This document shows positions 33,865 through 44,045 of a stretch of 64,000 bases of DNA, piece by piece. The stretch is from positions 25,084-89,083 of the forward strand of contig NZ_BAGM01000009.1 of NCBI RefSeq assembly GCF_000308855.1, given 5' to 3'. The notes below the pieces were generated by a model that saw nothing but the letters and a program-made list of their open reading frames with translations, was not told the DNA's origin and did no database searches. Numbering within the stretch: the first letter of the stretch is position 1; every line of letters starts with the position of its first letter. The position numbers and the translations under genes were made by a program. This stretch comes from Nocardia veterana NBRC 100344. Lineage in GTDB: Bacteria > Actinomycetota > Actinomycetes > Mycobacteriales > Mycobacteriaceae.

Positions 33865-34101
33865 GTGGCACGAGTTGTGGTCGAGGTGATGCCGAAGGCA
33901 GAGATCCTGGATCCGCAGGGTCAGGCCATTGCCGGTGCGCTCGGCCGCCTGGGTTTCCCGGGTGTGTCGGATGTGCGGCAGGGCAAGCGGTTCGAACTCG
34001 ACATCGACGACAGCGTCAGCGATGCCGAACTCGAGAAGATCGCCGAGGGCCTGCTCGCCAATACGGTGATCGAGGACTGGAAAGTGGTGCGGCTGCCGTG
34101 A
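33865..34101 (+). CDS. purS: Phosphoribosylformylglycinamidine synthase subunit PurS
   Basis: This 78-residue small subunit forms the FGAM synthase complex with PurQ and PurL and mediates ammonia transfer between them. The sequence is typical: [20 protein letters not shown] followed by [19 protein letters not shown] and [13 protein letters not shown]. The start is GTG 33865 with AGGAG upstream. Its stop overlaps the purQ GTG start by 4 bases, so the two are translationally coupled. The third subunit, purL, lies 8 kb downstream on the same strand. Confidence 0.95.
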   Translation: MARVVVEVMPKAEILDPQGQAIAGALGRLGFPGVSDVRQGKRFELDIDDSVSDAELEKIAEGLLANTVIEDWKVVRLP

Positions 34102-34781
34102 CCAGCACTGCGCGTATCGGGGTCATCACCTTCCCGGGCACGCTCGACGACGTCGACGCGGCCCGAGCGGTCCGGCTGGCCGGTGCCGAGGCGGTCGCTC
34201 TGTGGCACGGCGATGCCGATCTCAAGGGCGTCGACGCCGTGATCGTGCCGGGCGGTTTCTCCTACGGCGACTATCTGCGGGCCGGTGCCATCGCGCGCTT
34301 CGCGCCGGTGATGGGCAAGGTCGTCGAGGCGGCCGGCAAGGGGATGCCGGTCCTGGGGATCTGCAACGGTTTCCAGGTGCTGTGCGAGGCGGGACTGCTG
34401 CCGGGCGCGCTGACCCGCAACGAGGGCCTGCACTTCGTCTGCCGCGACCAGTGGCTGCGGGTGGAAACCACCGAGACCGCGTGGTCGTCGCGGTACGAAC
34501 CGGGTGCGCAGATCCTGATCCCGGTCAAGAACGCCGAGGGCCGCTACCAGGCCTCGCAGGCGGTGCTCGACGAGCTCGAGGGTGAAGGCCGCGTGGTGTT
34601 CCGCTACGAGGGCGGCAACCCGAACGGCTCCCAGCGCGATATCGCCGGGATCAGCTCGCCGAACGGCCGCGTCGTCGGCCTGATGCCGCATCCGGAACAT
34701 GCCACCGAACCGTTGACCGGACCGAGCGACGACGGGTTGGGGATTTTCCTGTCGGTGCTGGACAGCCTCGTCTCCGCCTGA
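34098..34781 (+). CDS. purQ: Phosphoribosylformylglycinamidine synthase subunit PurQ
   Basis: This 227-residue class I glutamine amidotransferase supplies ammonia to PurL. Catalytic Cys is in [21 protein letters not shown], and the His-Glu dyad is in [12 protein letters not shown]. An N-terminal [19 protein letters not shown] is characteristic. The start GTG 34098 overlaps purS (GTGA). The stop is 21 bases from the stop of the convergent dehydrogenase gene. Confidence 0.96.
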   Translation: MTSTARIGVITFPGTLDDVDAARAVRLAGAEAVALWHGDADLKGVDAVIVPGGFSYGDYLRAGAIARFAPVMGKVVEAAGKGMPVLGICNGFQVLCEAGLLPGALTRNEGLHFVCRDQWLRVETTETAWSSRYEPGAQILIPVKNAEGRYQASQAVLDELEGEGRVVFRYEGGNPNGSQRDIAGISSPNGRVVGLMPHPEHATEPLTGPSDDGLGIFLSVLDSLVSA

Positions 34782-34802
34782 GCGATCCGCGCCGCGCGGC
34801 GG

Positions 34803-36035
34803 TCACGGGACGGCGATCGGCGCGGTGATCGGCGCGGGCTCGTCCGCCCACCGCCGGCCGGTCTCGCGTGGTGTGATGCCGTGTTCGGTCCATGCCGCCA
34901 GCAACCGCGCGACCTTGGCGTGCATGGTGGTGCGCAGTCGGTCGAAGGAGTTGTCGGCGACGTCGTCGACCTCGCCGAGCAGCAGCCACCAGGCCCAGGC
35001 GACCGCTCCGGCATTGGCGACGAAATCGGGCAGCACCGGGACACCGCGGGCGGCGAGCATCGCCTCCGCCTCCGGTGTGGTGGCGGCATTGGCGGCCTCG
35101 ACGATCACCCGGGCGCGCACATCGAAGGAGTTGTCGGGGGTGATCGCGTACGAGATCGCCGCGGGGACAAGGATATCGACGTCGGCGCGAATCACCGCGG
35201 TGCGCGGCAACAGTTCGATATCCGCCGGCAGCCGGGAGCGGTCGATCTCGCCGTACTCGTCGCGCAGCCGCAGCAGCGCCGGAACATCCAAACCCGCGGG
35301 GTGGTGCAGGGCACCGGCGGCGTCGGCGACGGTCGTGACGCGCATACCCGCCTCGTGCAGGTAGTAGGCCGCGGCCCCGCCCATCGTGCCGACGCCCTGA
35401 ATCGCGACGGTCGTCTCCGACGGCAACCGGCCCCAGGAGATCGCGGTGGCCAGGCAGGCGTGCGCGACGCCGTAACCGCCGATCACATCGCCCAGTAGGA
35501 AACCGCCGTCGACCGCCGCGTTCAGACCGCGGCGGACCCGTTCCAGGGTGGCGGCCGGATCCGCGGCGCGGCGAATCGCGGCGTGGTAGCTCTGTCCGAG
35601 ACCGAGCCGGGCGAAGACCTCGTCGATCAGGTGTTGCGGAACGCCCAGATCTTCCGCTGTCACCCAGTGCGCATCGATCCACGGGCGCATGGCCTCGCAG
35701 AACCGCTCGAGCACCGCGACGGCCCGCGGATCCTTGGGGTCGAAGTCGATACCGCCCTTCGCGCCACCGATCGGCAGATCGAAGGTCGCGGTCTTGGCCG
35801 CCATCCCGCGGGCCAGGTCCTCGACCTCGGTCAGCGTGCAGCCGGGCCGCATGCGGGTGCCGCCGGTCGCCAGTCCGCCGCGCAGTGTGTGGACGACGAG
35901 ATATCCGACCGCCCCGGTCACCGCGTCGGTCCACTGCACCCGCATGTACGGGTCGGGCCGGCGGACCGCGGGCGCGGCGGGCATGGTCGGGACGGTCTGC
36001 GCGGTGCCCTCGGCCGGGTCATGGATCATCGTCAC
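34803..36035 (-). CDS. Glu/Leu/Phe/Val dehydrogenase family enzyme
   Basis: This 410-residue enzyme oxidatively deaminates an amino acid using NAD(P). It shows the ELFV family features: the catalytic Lys in DLPIGGAKGGIDFDP, a second active-site section VTAEDLGVPQHLIDEV, and the dinucleotide motif AIQGVGTMGGAAA. Length is typical for a short glutamate/leucine dehydrogenase. The exact substrate is not evident. The start is GTG 36035, with GGAGG 9 bases upstream. The gene is divergent from lysR, whose intergenic region carries repeats (36205-36266). Regulation by that LysR protein is inferred. Confidence 0.92.
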   Translation of the reverse strand: MTMIHDPAEGTAQTVPTMPAAPAVRRPDPYMRVQWTDAVTGAVGYLVVHTLRGGLATGGTRMRPGCTLTEVEDLARGMAAKTATFDLPIGGAKGGIDFDPKDPRAVAVLERFCEAMRPWIDAHWVTAEDLGVPQHLIDEVFARLGLGQSYHAAIRRAADPAATLERVRRGLNAAVDGGFLLGDVIGGYGVAHACLATAISWGRLPSETTVAIQGVGTMGGAAAYYLHEAGMRVTTVADAAGALHHPAGLDVPALLRLRDEYGEIDRSRLPADIELLPRTAVIRADVDILVPAAISYAITPDNSFDVRARVIVEAANAATTPEAEAMLAARGVPVLPDFVANAGAVAWAWWLLLGEVDDVADNSFDRLRTTMHAKVARLLAAWTEHGITPRETGRRWADEPAPITAPIAVP

Positions 36036-36204
36036 GGCGAACTGCCTCCTCGTGGTCCGGGTCGTCGACCACCGCCCGCCAGGGAACGCCGAGCCGCGCG
36101 ATTCCCGTCCGGAGCTCGTCGTCCCGGCTGGTGGTTCACTGCCACCAGACTGCGGCTCAGCCGGTCACACGTCTATTTACGGTTGGTTCACGGCAGTGTT
36201 CAGT

Positions 36205-36266
36205 GTTCCTACACAGCGCTGAGGGTGTTCCCGCACAGCGCTTACGGTTCCTGCACAGCGCTTACG
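36205..36266. promoter_or_regulatory. Three 20-22 bp direct repeats in the dehydrogenase/lysR divergent region
   Basis: GTTCCTACACAGCGCTGAGG (36205), GTTCCCGCACAGCGCTTACG (36227) and GTTCCTGCACAGCGCTTACG (36247) are spaced 22 and 20 bases apart, about two helical turns. The array ends 9 bases before the lysR start and 170 bases from the dehydrogenase start. Each copy holds the palindrome AGCGCT. This looks like an operator array, best explained as a LysR-type binding site, or a site for another regulator acting on lysR. Confidence 0.6.
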
Positions 36267-36275
36267 CTCGATTCC

Positions 36276-37274
36276 ATGGACCTGTCGCTGCCTCGTCTGC
36301 GAATGCTGCGGGAGTTGCATCGGCGCGGCACCATCACGGCGGCGGCGAGCGCGCTGCACTACACCGCGTCGGCGGTATCGCAGCAGCTCGCGCAGCTGGA
36401 GCGGGATGTGGGGCTGCGCCTGTTCGAGCGGCGCGGCCGGCGATTGCAGCTCACCGATCGGGGGGTTCTGCTGGCCGAGCACGCCGAGGAGATCCTCGCC
36501 TCGGTCGAGCGGGCGACGCAGGCGCTCGAGGAGGCGGGCGAATCGGTATCGGCGACGCTCACCGCCGGCGTGTGGGCCTCGGTGGCGTCGGGCCTGCTGC
36601 CCGATGCGCTCACCGCGCTGGCCCGCACGCATCCGGGAATCCTGGTGCGGACCAAGGAACTTGCCCCGGAGGCGACGGCGGCGGCCGTGCGGGACGGCAC
36701 CCTCGACCTGTCGTTCGTTCTCGACTATTCGAATTACCCGATGACCTGGGATCCCGGTCTGGAACGCGCCGTGATCGCGGTCGAGCGGCTGTATGCCGCC
36801 GTCCCGGCCGGCGCGGTGCCGACCCGCACGGTGAGCCTGGCCGGACTGGCCGAACAGCCCTGGATCCTCGCGCCCGCGCGCTCGCATCTCGGGCACGCGG
36901 TCCGGCTGGCGTTTCAAGCGGGCGGAATCGAACCGCGCATCGATCACGAGGTGGAGGAGCAGGCGACCGCGATGGCGATGGTCGCGGCCGGACTCGGGGT
37001 CACGCTGGTCTCGGATCTCGGTCTGGCGCTGCGGCCGCCGGGGGTGGACATCGTCGGCCTCGGCGAGGTACTCACCCGGACGGTTTCGCTGGCTTATCGC
37101 ACCAATACCGCCCGCCGGGCGGCGCTGCTGTCGGTCGTGAACGCCGTCCGGGCCGCCGCGGTGCACAAGGGGCTCGGCGCGGATCGGCCGCCATTGGCCG
37201 GGACGGAACCGGAAAGCGTTGTGCCACCCTCGGTTTCGATCGATACCGGGCGTGACGGCCTCGGTCTGGCGTGA
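36276..37274 (+). CDS. LysR family transcriptional regulator
   Basis: This 332-residue regulator has the N-terminal winged helix-turn-helix (MDLSLPRLRMLRELHRRGTI...LHYTASAVSQQLAQLERDVGLRLFERRGRRLQLTDRG) and a two-lobed substrate-binding domain (from about residue 90) with a long Pro/Val-rich C-terminal tail. I place the start at ATG 36276; the frame runs open upstream to 35583, but that covers the dehydrogenase gene. It is divergent from the dehydrogenase, the classical LysR arrangement, and sits just after the three direct repeats. An amino acid or keto acid is a reasonable ligand guess, not shown by the sequence. Its stop is 6 bases from that of the convergent binding-protein gene. Confidence 0.92.
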   Translation: MDLSLPRLRMLRELHRRGTITAAASALHYTASAVSQQLAQLERDVGLRLFERRGRRLQLTDRGVLLAEHAEEILASVERATQALEEAGESVSATLTAGVWASVASGLLPDALTALARTHPGILVRTKELAPEATAAAVRDGTLDLSFVLDYSNYPMTWDPGLERAVIAVERLYAAVPAGAVPTRTVSLAGLAEQPWILAPARSHLGHAVRLAFQAGGIEPRIDHEVEEQATAMAMVAAGLGVTLVSDLGLALRPPGVDIVGLGEVLTRTVSLAYRTNTARRAALLSVVNAVRAAAVHKGLGADRPPLAGTEPESVVPPSVSIDTGRDGLGLA

Positions 37275-37280
37275 GGTGGT

Positions 37281-38348
37281 TCAGTACAGGGTGTCCAGGA
37301 TCCGCAGGTCGACGCCGTCGGCCCGGGCGATCAGGCTGGGCGGGCGGACCACGTGGTTGTCGCGGTACATGCGCCCGCCGGACGGTGTCTCGAGCAGCAG
37401 CCCCTCGTCCAACGCGGCCCGCAGCCGGGGAACCTCCAGCGAACCGACGGCATGCGCCATCGCGCGCAGCGTGTGCAACGCCTCGTAGGCGGTGTTGCCG
37501 AAATAGGTGAGCTTCGGAGCGAACCGGCCGTGCATCCGGTGATAGCGGTCCGGCCGATCGGGATCGGCGCTGGTGTCCGGGAACAGGCTGGACGCGACGT
37601 ACAGGTTGGCGTGAGCGGCCGGCCCGGCGGCGAGCAACAGCTGTTCGTCGATCACCGGGCTGACCCGCAGCTGGTCGGCGGCGCGGCCGGTCCGGGTGAA
37701 CTGCTGGTTGAACCGCACCGCGTCCATGCCGACCAGCAACATGACGATGCCGTCGGCCCGGTCGAAACCCGGATCGGCGAGGATGTCGCCGAAATCCCGC
37801 GTACCCAGTGGGACGTAACGCTCGTACACGATCGACCGCCGATAGGCCGCGCGGACATCGCGACCGGTGGCCACCGGCCAGATGTAGTCGTTGCCCACGA
37901 TCGCCCAGCGGCGGGTGCCGAATTCGCGAGCCAGCCAGCGCATGGCCGGCAGGATATGGCCGCTGGGCGCCTCGCCGATCATCACCACCTCGGCCGGCTC
38001 GTTCGGCAACTCCTCGTAGACGTTGGCGAACAGATAGGGCACCCGGCCACCGGTCACCCGCGCCACGGCCTGGCGCACGGCGGAGATGTGCCAACCGGTG
38101 ATGGCGTCGATCATGCCGGTCGCCAGCAGGGCGGAGACCTCCTCGGCGACCTCGGCCGGACGGCGACCGCCGTCGATCGTCGTCACCCGCACCTCTCGTC
38201 CCAGAATTCCTGTGCCGCTGTTGATTTCTTTCGCAGCCAGCGAAATCGCGGCTTCGCAGGACGGCGCGACAATTCCCACCGGCCCCTGGAGCGGGACGAT
38301 ATTCAAAACTTCTACCACTTCGTCCGGGCTCTCGCCGAAGGAGAACAT
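37281..38348 (-). CDS. AmiC-like ligand-binding protein without signal peptide
   Basis: This 355-residue protein has the periplasmic-binding fold of the branched-chain/amide/urea class (AmiC, UrtA; Peripla_BP type). The N-terminal lobe starts VVEVLNIVPLQGPVGIVAPSCEAAISLAAKEINSG, then contains TGMIDAITGWHISAVRQAVARV and WAIVGNDYIWPVATGRDVRAAY. No signal peptide or lipobox is seen at ATG 38348, so it should be cytoplasmic and sensory rather than a transport receptor. In Pseudomonas, AmiC senses amides and inhibits the antiterminator AmiR. Here no AmiR gene or permease is adjacent; instead a MarR gene is divergent, only 45 bases away. A sensor/regulator pair is likely. Confidence 0.75.
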   Translation of the reverse strand: MFSFGESPDEVVEVLNIVPLQGPVGIVAPSCEAAISLAAKEINSGTGILGREVRVTTIDGGRRPAEVAEEVSALLATGMIDAITGWHISAVRQAVARVTGGRVPYLFANVYEELPNEPAEVVMIGEAPSGHILPAMRWLAREFGTRRWAIVGNDYIWPVATGRDVRAAYRRSIVYERYVPLGTRDFGDILADPGFDRADGIVMLLVGMDAVRFNQQFTRTGRAADQLRVSPVIDEQLLLAAGPAAHANLYVASSLFPDTSADPDRPDRYHRMHGRFAPKLTYFGNTAYEALHTLRAMAHAVGSLEVPRLRAALDEGLLLETPSGGRMYRDNHVVRPPSLIARADGVDLRILDTLY

Positions 38349-38393
38349 TCGGTACCCTTCTTCGTATCCGAGCGAAATGATGGGGCGGAGAAT

Positions 38394-38828
38394 ATGTCGA
38401 CCATTGTAAGTGGCGTCGCCACGCTGCACGGGGCGCTGCGAGCTGCGGAACGCGGTTGGCTGCGGCACCTCGATGCGGCTCTGTGCGCCCGGCAGCTGAC
38501 CGTGGACCAGTGGGCGATGCTGTCGAATCTGTCCGACCGCTCCGGCATCACGATGAGCGAGCTCGCGTTGCGCGCCCAGCTGCCGCCGTCCTCGGCGACC
38601 CGCCACGCCGATGCCCTGGCCGAGCGCGGCCTGATCTTTCGAATTGCCGCCGAGGACGATCGCCGCCGCATTCTGATCGGCCTGACCCATCGCGGTAAGG
38701 ATCTGGTGGATTCGGTTCGCGAACAGGAGTTGCTGGCCGAAGAGGAATTGCGTAAACGAATCGGCGCGCGAAATCACGCGGAATTGCTGCGTATGCTGGA
38801 GTTGATGATCGAGTCGCAAGCGGATTGA
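38394..38828 (+). CDS. MarR family transcriptional regulator
   Basis: This 144-residue protein has the MarR winged helix: LTVDQWAMLSNLSDRSGITMSELALRAQLPPSSATRHADALAERGLIFRIAAEDDRRRILIGLTHRGKDL. The N- and C-terminal helices are for dimerisation. ATG 38394 has GGGGCGGAG close upstream. The divergent gene encodes an AmiC-like binding protein with only 45 bases between starts, so both promoters overlap and mutual control is likely. Ligand and targets are unknown. The M18 aminopeptidase gene follows on the same strand after 59 bases. Confidence 0.92.
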   Translation: MSTIVSGVATLHGALRAAERGWLRHLDAALCARQLTVDQWAMLSNLSDRSGITMSELALRAQLPPSSATRHADALAERGLIFRIAAEDDRRRILIGLTHRGKDLVDSVREQELLAEEELRKRIGARNHAELLRMLELMIESQAD

Positions 38829-38887
38829 GCCGCCCCGCCCGGATCGGATGAAATCCGGCAATTCCGGCAGCCGTTAGGATCGCCGGT

Positions 38888-40177
38888 ATGCCCGCCTCCA
38901 CCACCGCGACCGCCTCCGGGCTGTGCGCCTTCGTCGATGCCTCCCCGTCTCCGTTCCACGTATGCCGCACGGTCGCAGCCGAATTGACCGAACACGGCTT
39001 CACCGAACTGTCCGAGGCCCGGCCGTGGAGTGACGGCGGGGCCGGTCGGTATTTCGTGATCCGAGGTGGGTCGCTGGTGGCCTGGGCGGGGACGAACTCC
39101 GACCCGGCCGCGGCGTTCCGGGTGGTCGGCGCCCATACCGACAGCCCGAATCTGCGCGTCAAACAGCATCCGGACCTGGCCGTGGCGGGCTGGCAGCTGA
39201 TCGGTCTGGAACCCTACGGCGGCGCCTGGCTCAATTCCTGGCTGGACCGCGATCTCGGTATTTCCGGCCGGCTCACCGTACGCGCGGGCGACCGGTTGAC
39301 CGAGCGGCTGGTTCGCATCGACGAACCGCTGGTCCGGGTGCCGCAGCTGGCCATCCACCTGTCCGAGGATCGCCGCGGCGTGAGCTTGGATCCGCAGCGC
39401 CATGTGAACGGCATCTGGGGTCTGGGGGAGCGGCCCCGGTCGTTCATCGCCTACGTCGCCGAACGGGCGGGCGTGGCCGCCGACGATGTGCTCGGCTGGG
39501 AGTTGATGACCCACGACCTGCAGCCCAGCCGCACGGTCGGCCGCGACGGCGACCTGGTCAGCGCGCCGCGCCTGGACAATCAGGCCACCTGCTACGCCGG
39601 ACTGCGCGCCTTCCTCGCCGCGGTCGAGCAGGGCGGTGCCGTCACCCCGGTGCTGGCGATGTTCGACCACGAGGAGGTCGGCAGCCAATCCGATCGCGGA
39701 GCGCAGTCGGATCTGCTCCCGGCGATGCTGGAACGGATCGTGCTGGCCCGCGGCGGCGGCCGAGCGGATTATCTTGCCGCTCTTGCCGGTTCGATCTGCG
39801 CCTCCGGTGATATGGCCCACGCCACCCATCCGAACTATCCCGAGCGGCACGAACCGTCCCACCGCATCGAGGTCGGCGGTGGGCCGGTGCTCAAGGTGAA
39901 CCAAAATCTGCGCTACGCCACCGACGCGGTGGGTGCGGGCGCCTTCGCCCTGGCCTGCGCCCAGGCCGGGGTGCCGCTGCAGCGCTATGTCCACCGTGCG
40001 GATCTGCCCTGCGGGTCGACCATCGGGCCGATGACGGCGGCCCGCACCGGCATGCCCACGGTCGATGTGGGTGCGCCGCAACTGGCGATGCATTCGGCGC
40101 GCGAACTGATGGGCGCCGCGGATGTGGGCTCCTACGCGGCGGCACTCGCCGCATTCCTGGCACCGGCGGGCCGGTAG
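38888..40177 (+). CDS. M18 family aminopeptidase
   Basis: This 429-residue zinc aminopeptidase removes N-terminal residues, often acidic, from peptides. It carries the M18 motifs: [14 protein letters not shown] with a zinc His and Asp, the substrate region [35 protein letters not shown] with the catalytic and metal Glu, [16 protein letters not shown], and the C-terminal zinc His in [11 protein letters not shown]. Length is normal for bacterial family members. It corresponds to pepC of M. tuberculosis (from memory). Its 3' end overlaps the convergent glycosyltransferase gene by 46 bases. Confidence 0.94.
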   Translation: MPASTTATASGLCAFVDASPSPFHVCRTVAAELTEHGFTELSEARPWSDGGAGRYFVIRGGSLVAWAGTNSDPAAAFRVVGAHTDSPNLRVKQHPDLAVAGWQLIGLEPYGGAWLNSWLDRDLGISGRLTVRAGDRLTERLVRIDEPLVRVPQLAIHLSEDRRGVSLDPQRHVNGIWGLGERPRSFIAYVAERAGVAADDVLGWELMTHDLQPSRTVGRDGDLVSAPRLDNQATCYAGLRAFLAAVEQGGAVTPVLAMFDHEEVGSQSDRGAQSDLLPAMLERIVLARGGGRADYLAALAGSICASGDMAHATHPNYPERHEPSHRIEVGGGPVLKVNQNLRYATDAVGAGAFALACAQAGVPLQRYVHRADLPCGSTIGPMTAARTGMPTVDVGAPQLAMHSARELMGAADVGSYAAALAAFLAPAGR

Positions 40178-41442
40178 GCGATCGCCGCGATCACCAGCGC
40201 GGCGAAGGCCACCAGGACGTAGCTGCTGCCGAGGATCTGCTGCCACCAGGCCCAGCGAAGTTCCCGATCGGCGTTGTGCGGGAGCACCCACTGCGGGCCG
40301 ACCATGAACAGCACGGTGACGGCGGTGGTGACCGCGATCCACATCCGGCGCCGCCGGGCCGCGCGGCCGGGCGTATCCGGTGCGTCCGCGGCCGGCATGC
40401 GGGCGATCAGATCGCCGGCGACCAGCAGCGCGGGCGCGATCCACACCCAGTGGTGCGACCACGAGACCGGCGAGACCAACAGCACCGCCGCCGAGTTGAC
40501 CAGCAGTGCGGCGACGGTGTGGCCGCGGTCGATCAGCCGCTTCATCCACAGTGCCGCCAGACCGATCGCGATGAGCGACAGGGCGATCCAGATCGCGGTC
40601 GCGGTGGAATCGGAGACGCCGAGCCGGAACGCGAAACCCTTGAGCGACTGATTGCCCGCGTATTGCGGCGGCCCGATCCGGCCGGTGTCGACCAGAGTGT
40701 GGAACCAGTACTCGATCGAATCGTTCGGAAACAGCAGAAAGCCCAGGGCGATCGCGCCGGCGGCCGAGCCGATCAGGGTCAGGCAGGCCCGCCAGTCGCG
40801 GCGCAGCAGGAAATAAAGCAGGTAGCCGGCCGGAATCAGCTTCACCGACACGGTGATTCCGATCAGCATGCCGCGCGGCCAGAACGGCTTGCGGACCAGC
40901 GCGTCGAGCGCGACGGCGGCCATCAGGACCAGATTGATCTGGCCGAAGTTGTAGGTCTGGCGAATCGGTTCGGACAGCCCCAGGACCGCGAGCGCGCCGA
41001 TCAGCAGGATCAGGCGGGTGGTGCGGTCGCTCTGTGGCCGAAGCCTCGTCAGCACCAGCCACAGCGTCACCGCCAGACTCGCCATCGAGGTGAGCAGGAC
41101 CAGCCATTCGGCCGCGCCCAGCGGCATCAGCGCCAGCGGCGCGAAGAACAGTGCGGCCAGCGGTGGATAGGTGAACGGCAACCCGATACCGAAGACCTTC
41201 GGCATCGGTCCGTACAGATCGCTGCCGTCCAGCCAGGCCCGCGCACCGTTGCGGTAGACCTGGAGATCGATGTAGCCGTGCCAGATGTGGACTGTCCACG
41301 AGACGATCGCCGACACGACGAACAAGGCGATCGCGATCGTGAGCAGTCGCCGCTGCCGAGCCGTCAACCCCCCGGTGGACCGCTGCGACGCCTTGGTCGC
41401 GGGCAGTTCGTCCGGATCTGCGACCCTGGATCGATCGTTCAC
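40132..41442 (-). CDS. GT87-type polyprenyl-phosphate-dependent glycosyltransferase
   Basis: This 436-residue polytopic membrane protein resembles GT87 enzymes (DUF2029), the family of mannosyl- and arabinofuranosyl-transferases such as PimE and AftC that build cell-envelope glycans from decaprenyl-phosphate sugars. It has about 10 hydrophobic segments, the first periplasmic loop with an acidic motif ([24 protein letters not shown]), [12 protein letters not shown] and SHHWVW near the C-terminus. The start is taken as GTG 41442; no strong ribosome-binding site is seen there, and the frame continues open upstream. It overlaps the 3' end of the M18 gene by 46 bases. Confidence 0.85.
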   Translation of the reverse strand: MNDRSRVADPDELPATKASQRSTGGLTARQRRLLTIAIALFVVSAIVSWTVHIWHGYIDLQVYRNGARAWLDGSDLYGPMPKVFGIGLPFTYPPLAALFFAPLALMPLGAAEWLVLLTSMASLAVTLWLVLTRLRPQSDRTTRLILLIGALAVLGLSEPIRQTYNFGQINLVLMAAVALDALVRKPFWPRGMLIGITVSVKLIPAGYLLYFLLRRDWRACLTLIGSAAGAIALGFLLFPNDSIEYWFHTLVDTGRIGPPQYAGNQSLKGFAFRLGVSDSTATAIWIALSLIAIGLAALWMKRLIDRGHTVAALLVNSAAVLLVSPVSWSHHWVWIAPALLVAGDLIARMPAADAPDTPGRAARRRRMWIAVTTAVTVLFMVGPQWVLPHNADRELRWAWWQQILGSSYVLVAFAALVIAAIAYRPAGARNAASAAA

Positions 41443-41680
41443 CGGCTCAGCGTACCGGTGGGCGGGCACCAGCCGGTCCGGCCGGGTTTGCCCGTCGTCG
41501 GGCGATGTCGTGCGCGGGTGTTCGTGGTCGCGTCGGGCGCCCTCCGTGGTACTTCGCTGCCGCCTGCGGGCGCCCATTAGACTGGCCTCGACCTCCCACC
41601 CGCCCGCATTCTGACTCGCACTCCAGCGCCGGAGCTCGTAGCTGCATGTTTGCCCGGCCGAAAGGACCTTGGTAGCCACC

Positions 41681-44008
41681 GTGACTGTCCACGTCGACAC
41701 CGTCAGCGCCGCCGCAGCCACCCCGGATACCCCGCAGCCGTACAAGGAGCTGGGTCTCAAGGACGACGAATACGCCCGCATCCGCGAGATCCTGGGCCGC
41801 CGCCCCACCGACGCCGAGCTGGCGATGTATTCGGTGATGTGGAGCGAACACTGCTCCTACAAGTCCTCGAAGGTGCATCTGCGGTACTTCGGGCAGACCA
41901 CCACCGACGAGATGCGCGCCTCCATGCTCGCCGGCATCGGCGAGAACGCGGGCGTGGTCGACATCGGCGACGGCTGGGCGGTCACTTTCAAGGTGGAAAG
42001 CCACAACCACCCGTCCTACGTCGAGCCGTATCAGGGCGCGGCCACCGGTGTCGGCGGCATCGTGCGCGACATCATGGCGATGGGCGCGCGGCCGATCGCG
42101 GTGATGGATCAGCTGCGATTCGGCGCGGCCGATCATCCGGATACCCGGCGGGTCGTCGACGGGGTGGTGCGCGGTGTCGGCGGCTACGGCAATTCGCTGG
42201 GCCTGCCCAATGTCGGTGGTGAGACCGTCTTCGATCCGTCCTATCAGGGCAATCCGCTGGTGAACGCGCTGTGTGCGGGCGTGATGCGGGTCGAGGATCT
42301 GCATCTGGCCTTCGCCTCGGGTACCGGCAACAAGATCGTGCTGTTCGGCGCGCGAACCGGTCTCGACGGTATCGGTGGCGTCTCCGTACTGGCCTCGGAC
42401 ACCTTCTCCGGAAATGAAGCGGATTCCGGGCCGGATTCGATGCTCGAAGGCGCGAGCGCTTCTCGGAAGAAACTGCCGAGTGTGCAAGTGGGCGACCCGT
42501 TCGCCGAGAAGGTGCTCATCGAGTGTTGTCTCGAGCTGTACCACGCCGGGCTGGTGGTCGGTATCCAGGATCTCGGCGGCGCCGGATTGTCCTGCGCTAC
42601 CTCGGAACTGGCCGCGGCCGGCGACGGCGGGATGCGGATCGACCTGGACAAGGTGCCGCTGCGCGCGGCGAACATGACTCCGGCGGAGATCCTCTCCAGC
42701 GAATCGCAGGAGCGGATGTGCGCCGTCGTGACGCCGGACAACGTCGAGGCGTTCATGGCCGTCTGCCACAAGTGGGACGTGCTGGCCACCGTGATCGGCG
42801 AGGTCACCGACGGCGACCGGCTGGTGGTGAAATGGCACGGCGAGACCGTGGTGGACGTGCCGCCGCGCACCGTCGCGCACGAGGGCCCGGTCTACGAGCG
42901 CCCGGTGAAGCGCCCCGAGGAGCAGGACGCGCTGGTCGCCGACACCACCGCCGGCCTGGCCCGCCCGAAGTCGGGCGACGAACTGCGCGCGACGCTGCTG
43001 AAGCTGATCTCCAGCCCGCAACTGTGCAGCCGCAAGTGGATCGTCGAACAGTACGACCGCTACGTGCGCGGCAACACCGTGCTGGCCGAGAACGCCGATG
43101 CCGGTGTGATCCGTATCGACGAGGAGTCCGGCCGCGGTATCGCGCTGGCCACCGACGCCTCGGGCCGCTACGCCAAACTCGATCCCTACACCGGCGCGCA
43201 GCTGGCGCTGGCCGAGGCCTACCGCAACGTCGCGGCCACCGGCGCCACCCCGAAAGCCGTCACCAACTGCCTGAACTTCGGGTCCCCCGAGGATCCGGGC
43301 GTGATGTGGCAGTTCCAGCAGGCCGTGCGTGGCCTCGCGGACGGCTGTGTGGCCCTCGGTATTCCGGTCACCGGCGGCAACGTCAGCTTCTACAACCAGA
43401 CCGGGCAGACCGCGATCCTGCCGACCCCCGTGGTGGGCGTGCTGGGTGTCATCGACGACGTGCACCGGCGGATCCCGACCGGCCTGGGCAGCGAACCCGG
43501 CGAGACGCTGATTCTGCTGGGCGAGACCCGCGACGAACTCGACGGATCGATCTGGTCCCAGGTCGAGCACGACCACCTCGGCGGCGTCCCGCCGCAGGTC
43601 GATTTCGCCCGCGAACAGCTGCTGGCCGAGGTGTTGACCGCCGGTTCCCGCGACGGAATGATCAGCGCCGCCCACGATCTCAGCGAAGGCGGCTTGGCTC
43701 AGGCCGTGGTGGAGGCGGCGCTGGCCGGTGAAACCGGTTGCCGCATCCTGCTTCCCGAGGATGCCGATCCGTTCGTGATGCTGTTCTCCGAATCGGCCGG
43801 ACGCGTCCTGGTCGCGGTGCCGCGCTCGGAGGAGACCCGCTTCACCAAGATGTGCACCGCCCGCGAGCTGCCGTGGGTGCGCATCGGCGTCGTGGACCAG
43901 GGTTCGGATTCGGTCGAGGTGCAGGGCCAGTTCTCCATCACCATGGACGAACTGCGCGCGGCACACGAGGGCACGCTGCCCGCACTGTTCGGCACCGAAT
44001 CGAACTGA
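41681..44008 (+). CDS. purL: Phosphoribosylformylglycinamidine synthase subunit PurL
   Basis: PurL, with PurS and PurQ, makes FGAM from FGAR, ATP and ammonia. The 775-residue protein has [59 protein letters not shown] and a C-terminal [14 protein letters not shown], all typical. An insert ([17 protein letters not shown]) between DTF and [13 protein letters not shown] is longer than in M. tuberculosis PurL as I recall it. I choose GTG 41681 (VTVHVDTV); TTG 41669 (MVATVTV) is also in frame, with AAAGGA only 2 bases before it. Length and gene order fit the PurSQL type. Confidence 0.95.
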   Translation: MTVHVDTVSAAAATPDTPQPYKELGLKDDEYARIREILGRRPTDAELAMYSVMWSEHCSYKSSKVHLRYFGQTTTDEMRASMLAGIGENAGVVDIGDGWAVTFKVESHNHPSYVEPYQGAATGVGGIVRDIMAMGARPIAVMDQLRFGAADHPDTRRVVDGVVRGVGGYGNSLGLPNVGGETVFDPSYQGNPLVNALCAGVMRVEDLHLAFASGTGNKIVLFGARTGLDGIGGVSVLASDTFSGNEADSGPDSMLEGASASRKKLPSVQVGDPFAEKVLIECCLELYHAGLVVGIQDLGGAGLSCATSELAAAGDGGMRIDLDKVPLRAANMTPAEILSSESQERMCAVVTPDNVEAFMAVCHKWDVLATVIGEVTDGDRLVVKWHGETVVDVPPRTVAHEGPVYERPVKRPEEQDALVADTTAGLARPKSGDELRATLLKLISSPQLCSRKWIVEQYDRYVRGNTVLAENADAGVIRIDEESGRGIALATDASGRYAKLDPYTGAQLALAEAYRNVAATGATPKAVTNCLNFGSPEDPGVMWQFQQAVRGLADGCVALGIPVTGGNVSFYNQTGQTAILPTPVVGVLGVIDDVHRRIPTGLGSEPGETLILLGETRDELDGSIWSQVEHDHLGGVPPQVDFAREQLLAEVLTAGSRDGMISAAHDLSEGGLAQAVVEAALAGETGCRILLPEDADPFVMLFSESAGRVLVAVPRSEETRFTKMCTARELPWVRIGVVDQGSDSVEVQGQFSITMDELRAAHEGTLPALFGTESN

Positions 44009-44045
44009 ATCGGGTTCGGCCGCACCGGCTCGGCGGTGCGGCCGC

